A DNA stretch of 19,624 nucleotides from CAZMFZ01 sp964565665 (GTDB lineage Bacteria > Bacteroidota > Bacteroidia > Cytophagales > UBA9547): NCBI GenBank assembly GCA_964565665.1, contig CAZMFZ010000072.1, positions 1 through 19,624 of the forward strand. Direction: 5' to 3'. The position numbers and the translations under genes were made by a program. Position 1 is the stretch's first letter; each line of letters opens with the position of its first letter. This document shows, in pieces, positions 14,474-19,624 of this stretch. The notes beneath the pieces are model-generated. The model saw nothing but the letters and a program-made list of their open reading frames with translations. It was not told where the DNA came from and did not search any database.

Positions 14474-14479
14474 GCTTAG

Positions 14480-14553
14480 TGATTTCGTAGGGATTCAAAC
14501 CCCAAACCTCCTGATCCGTAGTCAGGTGCTCTATTCAATTGAGCTACGAAACC
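14480..14553 (-). tRNA. tRNA-Arg (anticodon ACG)
   Basis: The 74-nt cloverleaf folds well. The acceptor stem is GGTTTCG with CGAAATC and discriminator A; the D arm contains TAGCTCAATTGAATAGAGCA. The anticodon stem-loop CCTGA-CTACGGA-TCAGG gives anticodon ACG (wobble base presumably deaminated to inosine). The T arm is TGGGG-TTTGAAT-CCCTA. CCA is not encoded. It lies 65 bases downstream of the histidine kinase gene on the same strand. Confidence 0.95.
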
Positions 14554-14618
14554 TTATTGTTTTTTAAAGGGTTGCAAATATACGCATTTCCTCAATTCAA
14601 CCAAAAAGTAAATTGAAT

Positions 14619-16088
14619 TTAATAGCGAGATATAAACTTTATGCGATTGGGAAGCATGATAGAAATGGAAGTACCTATGCCATAGTTAGAATCTACTTCT
14701 ATGTTTCCTCCAAGCTTGTGCGTAATTTGTTTTGCTATGTAAAGGCCTAATCCTGAGCCATTTGCATTTTCTGAAGCACGATAAAACATATCGAATATCC
14801 GTTCTAAATATTGAACTTTGATGCCGACACCATTGTCGGAAAAACTAATATTGGCAAAGTCTTGGTTGATATTGACAACTACTTTTATAAAACAATCGGT
14901 TTTGCTTTGATTTTGAAATTTGATGCTGTTAGAAAGCAAATTGTTGAATAAAATAGAGATGCGAAGTGAATCGGAAATGAACTCGCTTGTCTGATTGAGG
15001 CTGAATATTTTTTGAATCTTAGAGAAACCTTCTTTTTCTCTAAGCGAATTTACTTGTGTTTGGTATATTTCTTCAAAGTTTACAGATTCATTTTCTATCT
15101 CAAGTCGGTTGTTGCGCGCGTAGTTGGTCATGTCGAAAATGTAATTATCCATTTTCGAAGCTGAAGTGAGAATTAATTCCAGATATTTATCTTTGTTTTC
15201 CTCACTTTCTTCCATTTTTATGAGATTAACCAAGCCAATTACCGATTTTAAAGGCGCACTCAAATCGTGAGAAGCTCTGTAAATAAAATTATCTAACTCA
15301 AAATTGGTTTTTATCAAATCGAGTTCAGCATTTTTCTTTTCGGTAATGTTATTTACTACGGTTAGCAATAGTTTTTTCCTGCCTTTTTTGTCTTTCTCAA
15401 TAATAGATTGACGCAGGTTTATCCACTCCCATTCATTGGCTTGCTTGCAACGTACCCTTACTTCGATAGATGGCGGCTGCTTGCCATACGAGCGATTTAC
15501 TTTTCGCCAATAGGAACGCATTCGTCTGTAATCTTCCTCAAAAAACAAATTATTTAGCTTCAATTCAATGAATTCTTCGCGGGAATAGCCAAAAAGCTCG
15601 TCTTTGTTGAGGTATATATTGTCTTTTAGTTTTACATCGGTGAGAATAATGATGTCGGGTGAAAAATCGGCCAACATCTTAAACTGCCTTTCACTCGTTT
15701 TTAATATGGAATCTATTTTGTGCCTATAAAGTGTAATTTGAATGCTTGTTTCCAGTTCATTTTCATCGACTGGTTTCATTAAAAAAGAAAAAGGCTGGTT
15801 GATTTTTGAGTCAATAATAGCCCTGTGTTCTCCGTAGGAAGAGATAAAAATAACTGGAATTTGATGCCTTTCGTTAATAAATTCGGCTGTCTGCACACCA
15901 TCGAGCTGGCCTTCAAGAAAAATATCCATCAATACAATGTCGGGCAAATTTCTCTCAATTTCATAAAGTGCAGCTTCACCACTGGCTACAATGGCTGAAA
16001 CACTATAATTCTTTTTAAGCAATATTTGATTGAGAACCAGCGATGTCGATTTGTCGTCTTCTACGATTAGTATTTTTGTATCTGGCAT
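14619..16088 (-). CDS. Hybrid response regulator / PAS / histidine kinase
   Basis: This is a cytoplasmic two-component sensor of 489 residues, starting at the ATG at 16088 (MPDTKILIVEDDKSTSLVLN); a TTG one codon earlier is also possible. An N-terminal receiver domain (1-120) has the acidic pair Asp11/Asp12, phosphoacceptor Asp55 (IVLMDIF) and Lys105 (LMKPVD). A PAS/PAC domain follows (about 137-250, SPDIIILTDV to NNITEKK). The kinase has His274 in the H box (IYRASHDLSAPLKSVIGL), N box LFNNLLSNSIKF, G1 box SDNGVGI and G2 box GSGLGLYIAK. No transmembrane helix is visible, so input probably comes from another kinase phosphorylating the receiver or from the PAS ligand. Candidate partners are the two single-domain regulators just upstream. 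Confidence 0.95.
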   Translation of the reverse strand: MPDTKILIVEDDKSTSLVLNQILLKKNYSVSAIVASGEAALYEIERNLPDIVLMDIFLEGQLDGVQTAEFINERHQIPVIFISSYGEHRAIIDSKINQPFSFLMKPVDENELETSIQITLYRHKIDSILKTSERQFKMLADFSPDIIILTDVKLKDNIYLNKDELFGYSREEFIELKLNNLFFEEDYRRMRSYWRKVNRSYGKQPPSIEVRVRCKQANEWEWINLRQSIIEKDKKGRKKLLLTVVNNITEKKNAELDLIKTNFELDNFIYRASHDLSAPLKSVIGLVNLIKMEESEENKDKYLELILTSASKMDNYIFDMTNYARNNRLEIENESVNFEEIYQTQVNSLREKEGFSKIQKIFSLNQTSEFISDSLRISILFNNLLSNSIKFQNQSKTDCFIKVVVNINQDFANISFSDNGVGIKVQYLERIFDMFYRASENANGSGLGLYIAKQITHKLGGNIEVDSNYGIGTSISIMLPNRIKFISRY

Positions 16089-16220
16089 CAAAAATTAGTA
16101 TCAGTAATATATTGCAAAAGGAAATATTTTTAGGCAGTTTTGCAACCCTAATTGCAAAATTGATTATTAGTAGCTGCTATTTATAGCAAGCTTTGAGAAA
16201 ATAGAAAACTGAATACATAA

Positions 16221-16307
16221 AGAGAGTTGGCCGAGTGGTTGAAGGCGCACGCCTGGAAAGTGTGTATATCAGCAATGGTATCGGGGGTTCGAATCCCCCA
16301 CTCTCTA
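16221..16307 (+). tRNA. tRNA-Ser (anticodon GGA)
   Basis: This is a class II tRNA with a long variable arm. The acceptor stem is AGAGAGT with ACTCTCT. The D-arm is TTGGCCGAGTGGTTGAAGGC. The anticodon stem-loop CACGC-CTGGAAA-GTGTG gives GGA. The variable arm is ATATC-agcaat-GGTAT, and the T arm GGGGG-TTCGAAT-CCCCC. CCA is not encoded. The base after the acceptor is A, whereas tRNA-Ser usually has G as discriminator. It is transcribed against the flanking signalling genes. Confidence 0.93.
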
Positions 16308-16357
16308 CATATATTTGTTTTCAAAGGCAAAGAATATTTTAATGAACTTAAGAACCT

Positions 16358-16738
16358 TTAAGTCATAAATCGGGCAAACATTTCTGTGTTGAGCGGCTTG
16401 GTAATAAAACCGCTTACTTCACTATAAGTTTTGGCCTTCTCCATATCGCTTTCATCTATACTCGAACTCAACATTATTATTGTTTTGAAATTGGTGTAGC
16501 CTTTGGCTTTTATCTCAGAGAGAAAATCCCAACCATCTAATTCAGGCATATTTATATCAAGCAATATCACATCAATTATTTTTTGACCTTTTGTGGTATC
16601 TAAATAAAGGAGTGCCTCTTCTGCACCTAAAAAATCTATTATTTCATACTGAGGATAGAGATTTTTTAATATTTTTTTGTTGAGAAAGTTGGATGTACGG
16701 TCGTCATCTACCAACATTATCAGCTTCTTATTTTCCAT
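16358..16738 (-). CDS. Single-domain response regulator (CheY-like)
   Basis: This is a stand-alone receiver of 126 residues from the ATG at 16738 (MENKKLIMLVDDDRTSNFLN); the frame upstream adds only a TTG start and a leucine. The acidic pocket VDDD (10-13), phosphoacceptor Asp61 (VILLDINMPELDGW), the switch residue in IIMLSSS (87-93) and Lys114 (GFITKPLN) are all present. It has no output domain, so it acts by protein contact or as a phosphorelay intermediate. It is a paralogue of the next regulator, sharing LVDDDRT-NF and NMP--GW. The nearby hybrid kinase is a likely partner, but this is inferred from proximity only. Confidence 0.93.
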   Translation of the reverse strand: MENKKLIMLVDDDRTSNFLNKKILKNLYPQYEIIDFLGAEEALLYLDTTKGQKIIDVILLDINMPELDGWDFLSEIKAKGYTNFKTIIMLSSSIDESDMEKAKTYSEVSGFITKPLNTEMFARFMT

Positions 16739-16823
16739 TAGCAATGTTAACTTTAATGTTTTTAATAGACGATGCTTTGTGATAATGAGATTATTAGAAT
16801 AGGAAGAATAAATATAGAAGTAT

Positions 16824-17216
16824 TTAACTTAATATTTCAGTAAGCATATCTGAGGAAATTGGTTTTACATAGTAGCCTTTTACAAATGGGTACTGACGTG
16901 CTTTTTCAAGGTCTATTGAGTTGTTGGAAGAGGTTACCATCACTATTTTGCATTTTTTCATAAATGGGAATATCGTTTTTTTATATTCATCGAGAAATTC
17001 CCAGCCACTCATTTGTGGCATATTTACATCAAGCAATATGAAATCGGGCAAGTTTTCAGCATGATTGATATTCTCAGCCAGGAATTCGAGAAACTCGTAG
17101 GCCTCTAAAAAGTCATCTACCACAGCATCTTTTTCTACTTTACTTATAAGAGTTCGGTGTACAAAATTTGTAGTTCTGTCGTCATCAACCAAAAATATAT
17201 TTTTCTTCTTGTTCAT
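16824..17216 (-). CDS. Single-domain response regulator (CheY-like)
   Basis: This is a second stand-alone receiver, of 130 residues. MNKKKNIFLVDDDRTTNFVH gives the acidic pocket at residues 11-13. Asp63 in FILLDVNMPQMSGW is the phosphoacceptor, VMVTSSN (92-98) the switch, and Lys118 in GYYVKPIS the conserved lysine. No DNA-binding or enzymatic domain follows. It lies 85 bases upstream of the 16738 regulator on the same strand, and the two probably arose by duplication. It may be co-transcribed with the saccharopine dehydrogenase gene upstream, whose stop is 39 bases from its start. Confidence 0.93.
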   Translation of the reverse strand: MNKKKNIFLVDDDRTTNFVHRTLISKVEKDAVVDDFLEAYEFLEFLAENINHAENLPDFILLDVNMPQMSGWEFLDEYKKTIFPFMKKCKIVMVTSSNNSIDLEKARQYPFVKGYYVKPISSDMLTEILS

Positions 17217-17255
17217 TGTGTGGTGTGAATAAATATGAGGTAAGCGAGGTTAAAA

Positions 17256-18587
17256 TTAAGGATTTGTGTTTTTAATATATTCAGTAAAATGTATGCCATC
17301 GTGTTTGAGTCTGGACAGCACAGGCCCATAAAGCCATTTTTTCAAAGGAAGTTTCACGCCATATTCATAAATAGTATTTTCTACAATATTTTCCAGTACA
17401 TAATACAAAGGCAAACCCACAGTAGCCGCCATGGCGGTAAATGGAGCGTTGTTGCCTTCTACTACCAAAGAGGAACTCAAATTGAGTTGCTTTCCATTGG
17501 CAATATATTCAATTTGGTGTTGCATCACCACCTTATCAGTATCATTTTCGTTCAACCGCCAGTATTTTTCTACCAATCGTTGCAATACCTGTGCTGGGGT
17601 GGCATTTTCTAACTCTATTTTATCATCGGAAAATATATGTAGCCAATGCAATTGCTCCACTATGGCCTCATTTACTAAATACGGATATTCAGATGTGAGC
17701 TTTTTGCCCCAATCGTGGCTGAATGCAAAAGGTAAAAACGAGGTAAAGAATGATTTATAAGTTGTATCTGATAAATTATAAATAATGGTGGTGTCGTCAG
17801 TAAAGCCCAAGTGAACCAATATATGCCAAGCGGCACAAAAGCCCTCTTTTCTCAAGGTGCCACGAATGAAAGTTTTGGCTGAACCCAAGCCATAAATATC
17901 TAAGTATTTGAGAGAATCTCTATTCGGATACCCTTCATACCTCTCATTCTCTATCTCTATATGGTGTGTTTGTTTGAAAAGCCTGTGGTAATTCAAGTGT
18001 TTTATTTCTCCATTCTCTAGATATTTTATTAATGGCCCTTGCCCAGCCAACACTATATTTTTAGGGTTCCAAGTGATTTTGTATTTCCAAGGGTTTCCTA
18101 TATCTGATTTATTGCTCATTAACCCCCCACAATACGATTTGAACCTGGTAATTACTCCTCCTTCTGCGTGAATATTGTCGATGATTTGCATGGCTGAGAT
18201 ATGGTCTAGACCCGGATCGAGTCCACATTCCATCAATAGCAATATATTTTTCCTTTTAGCCTCATGATGAAGCGATTGTATTTCTGACGTGTTGTATGAT
18301 GCCGTAAGTAGGTGTTTTCCGAAATGCACGCAAGCTTTTGCCACTTCATAATGTTTGTCTGGGGGCAACATTGATATTACGATTTCATAATTTTCAATGA
18401 GAGTAAAGTTGCTTTCAGTAGCTTCAATTGCTCTTACATAGTTGCTTTGCCCAATCTTTTGTTTTGTTTGCTCAATATTTACATCTACCACATCTACCTG
18501 CCAATTTTTGCGTTCAGCATTTTGCACTAGCTTAGAAATAAGCACCGATGCCGATCTGCCAGCTCCTAAAAGTAGTATTCGTTTCAC
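17256..18587 (-). CDS. Saccharopine dehydrogenase family protein
   Basis: This is an NAD(P)-dependent oxidoreductase of the saccharopine dehydrogenase family, acting in lysine degradation or in related amine chemistry. The N-terminal Rossmann motif is LLGAGRSASVL (5-15), then VVDVN. The conserved SMLPPDKH and LLLMECGLDPGLDHISAM segments line the nucleotide and substrate site. The C-terminal catalytic domain runs from about 125 and includes GGLMSNKSDIGNPWKYKITW. At 443 residues it resembles the glutamate-forming, LYS9-type enzyme. The ATG at 18587 starts directly before the Rossmann strand. Without a lysine-ketoglutarate reductase partner nearby, the exact substrate is uncertain. It is followed by the two receiver genes on the same strand. 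Confidence 0.88.
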   Translation of the reverse strand: MKRILLLGAGRSASVLISKLVQNAERKNWQVDVVDVNIEQTKQKIGQSNYVRAIEATESNFTLIENYEIVISMLPPDKHYEVAKACVHFGKHLLTASYNTSEIQSLHHEAKRKNILLLMECGLDPGLDHISAMQIIDNIHAEGGVITRFKSYCGGLMSNKSDIGNPWKYKITWNPKNIVLAGQGPLIKYLENGEIKHLNYHRLFKQTHHIEIENERYEGYPNRDSLKYLDIYGLGSAKTFIRGTLRKEGFCAAWHILVHLGFTDDTTIIYNLSDTTYKSFFTSFLPFAFSHDWGKKLTSEYPYLVNEAIVEQLHWLHIFSDDKIELENATPAQVLQRLVEKYWRLNENDTDKVVMQHQIEYIANGKQLNLSSSLVVEGNNAPFTAMAATVGLPLYYVLENIVENTIYEYGVKLPLKKWLYGPVLSRLKHDGIHFTEYIKNTNP

Positions 18588-18700
18588 TTGGTAGAGATTT
18601 GGGTTTTGTAAAGAGTGGTTTATACTGCAATTCCATGGGTATGGTTATGAAAAAAATATGTATTAACTCCTCATATAAGCTTTGCATACTTTCTATAAAC

Positions 18701-18739
18701 AAAAATAGCAGTAAGTGCATGAATCAATGCCTTACTGCT
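18701..18739 (-). terminator. Terminator of the HU-like/DUF4469 gene
   Basis: AGCAGTAAG (18707-18715) and CTTACTGCT (18731-18739) form a 9-bp perfect stem, extended inside by GCA/TGC after a one-base bulge. On the minus strand it is followed by ATTTTTG (18706-18700). It lies about 105 bases beyond the stop of the 18846 gene, after the tandem repeats, and shares five bases with the first repeat copy. Confidence 0.75.
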
Positions 18740-18822
18740 AAATGTAAATATACCTGCTGCTAATTCTGTATGTTCCTGCTGCTAAATGTAAATGTACCTA
18801 CTGCTAATTTCAAATTTAGCTC
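18735..18822. repeat. 22-bp tandem repeat, four copies
   Basis: Four contiguous 22-base units each begin with CTGCTAA (18735, 18757, 18779, 18801). Units 1 and 3 differ at only two positions (both start CTGCTAAATGTAAAT), while 2 and 4 start CTGCTAATT, so the array may also be seen as two 44-base dimers. It fills most of the space between two genes and contains no reading frame of interest. Confidence 0.8.
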
Positions 18823-18845
18823 ATGGTTTAGGACTGAGCTATGAA

Positions 18846-19547
18846 TTATACAACAGTAAGCGTGTCGTCCATGTAGGCAACACGCAATTCTTTGGTGCCA
18901 ATTAGTTTCACTCTTACCTCTAGCGAATACTCCCCTTTGGCAAGCCCTGTCGGAATGGTGAAAATAATATCAGCAGGTTTGTTGCGAACCAAGGTAGTGA
19001 TTTTAGTCTCTACCCCACCAGTTACGGCTATTAAGAATATGCCTTGGGTAGCATCTGTTTGATCAATTTTGAGCCTGCTGCCTGTAAGCTGCCCTACGCC
19101 ACCTTCAGTGAGAATATCGTTGTGCGTGTTGGAAGCCACATCTTTGAAATCTTGTATCAATGGCATGGGGCGTGTAGCCGTTACTTTTTTCAGCTCAATA
19201 CGGCTGCTGATGTCTTTGAATCGCGACCCTGGGTTGGCATATACTTTCACCGCATGGCGATTGCTATCGAAGCTGTCGTTTTGGCCATTAAACACCCCTG
19301 TAATCCGCACAATAAATTTAAAGAGTGGGGTATTGATAGATTTTCCGTTTTTCAGGAAGTATTCTATGGCATAGCCAAACTCTTCCATAAAAGCCAATGC
19401 CTCGGCTTTGGTAACGGTAGAGCCTTTGCTGGTGGCCATCTCTATAATATCTTCTAGAGATTTGGGTTCTGCATTTTGCGGTATAGCCACATAATCGTCT
19501 GGCTCGCTGGTAAGGTTGTTTTCGAAGAGTGCATATTCTGGAGCCAT
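18846..19547 (-). CDS. HU-like DNA-binding domain protein with DUF4469 C-terminus
   Basis: This is a 233-residue protein of a type common in Bacteroidota. The N-terminal ~125 residues form an HU/IHF-like domain with a long insertion (KSLEDIIEMATSKGSTVTKA, FMEEFGYAIEYFLKNGKSIN, then TPLFKFIVRITG). The C-terminal part (about 130-233, GGVGQLTGSRLKIDQTDATQ, then FLIAVTGG and TLTVV) matches the Ig-like DUF4469 domain. The family is thought to be structural or DNA-binding; its role is not established. Start at the ATG at 19547 (MAPEYALFENNLTSEPDDYV). There is no signal peptide. The gene has its own terminator and looks monocistronic. Confidence 0.85.
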   Translation of the reverse strand: MAPEYALFENNLTSEPDDYVAIPQNAEPKSLEDIIEMATSKGSTVTKAEALAFMEEFGYAIEYFLKNGKSINTPLFKFIVRITGVFNGQNDSFDSNRHAVKVYANPGSRFKDISSRIELKKVTATRPMPLIQDFKDVASNTHNDILTEGGVGQLTGSRLKIDQTDATQGIFLIAVTGGVETKITTLVRNKPADIIFTIPTGLAKGEYSLEVRVKLIGTKELRVAYMDDTLTVV

Positions 19548-19624
19548 AAGGGAGTTGTTAATTATGAATTACTGTCAACCGACTAAAAATCAGCTTATAT
19601 TATAGTTTCACGGAATAGTACAAA
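19548..19624. other. Upstream region of the HU-like gene
   Basis: These last 77 bases are AT-rich and should contain the promoter of the leftward gene. I see no consensus -33/-7 pair, repeat or reading frame in them. Confidence 0.3.

Larger units (their letters stand above)
10000..14479. mobile_element. Putative tRNA-Arg-associated genomic island with dinB-dnaE
   Basis: The segment lies between an intact tRNA-Arg and a directly repeated fragment of that tRNA's 3' half, the usual footprint of insertion into a tRNA 3' end. Its two genes are richer in G+C than flanking DNA: the 60-base lines at 11761 and 13081 have 29 G+C each, against 21 at 15241 and 19 at 9781. No integrase or mobilisation gene is present, so it is either a remnant or a cassette mobilised in trans. 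The boundaries are inferred from the tRNA sequences only. Confidence 0.5.

Noticed and set aside
14590..14618. Weak inverted repeat AATTCAA/TTGAATT after the histidine kinase stop
   Set aside because: Only seven AT-rich pairs and no T-run on the minus strand; not convincing as a terminator.
18735..18822. CRISPR array
   Set aside because: The 22-base units are contiguous and diverged with no spacers, so this is a plain tandem repeat; no cas genes are present.

Overview
The window looks like a low-GC chromosomal segment of a Bacteroidota bacterium that carries a type IX secretion system. The strongest pointers are a large secreted protein with a gliding-motility/T9SS type B C-terminal sorting domain, a DUF4469-type HU-like protein, promoters of the form TTTG-N20-TAnnTTTG, and no visible Shine-Dalgarno sequences. 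A run of exactly 100 N inside one gene shows that this is a scaffolded draft assembly.

Layout. Bases 1-3073 hold the tail of an unknown membrane protein, a PduO-type corrinoid adenosyltransferase, a pirin, and a hemB/DUF2721 pair. Bases 3099-3633 hold a toxin-antitoxin module whose RelE/ParE toxin is frameshifted. Bases 3749-8593 are a leftward cluster: a family 2 glycosyltransferase, a YbaB/EbfC protein flanked by period-7 repeat arrays, the T9SS cargo protein, and hisS. A divergent pair of Bacteroidota-type promoters separates hisS from a small charged protein at 8763 that ends in a clear terminator.

Bases 9079-14553 are accessory DNA. They contain an unrecognised small reading frame and a hicAB module in which hicA is interrupted by an amber codon. 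Next comes a 44-nt fragment of the 3' half of tRNA-Arg, then a leftward dinB-dnaE operon that is visibly richer in G+C than its surroundings, and finally an intact tRNA-Arg(ACG). The order and orientation of the two tRNA sequences are what insertion of an element into the 3' end of the tRNA gene would leave. I therefore read 10000-14479 as a small genomic island carrying a translesion-synthesis polymerase pair. A 37-bp inverted repeat lies almost against the dinB start and is a strong operator candidate.

Bases 14619-17216 hold signal transduction genes: a REC-PAS-histidine kinase and two single-domain response regulators, with tRNA-Ser(GGA) between them. The window ends with a saccharopine dehydrogenase family protein, a 22-bp tandem repeat with a terminator hairpin, and an HU-like/DUF4469 protein.

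The most unusual points are the tRNA-bounded polymerase island with its palindromic operator, two independent toxin-antitoxin modules that have each lost the toxin but kept the antitoxin, and the oppositely oriented period-7 arrays around ybaB.
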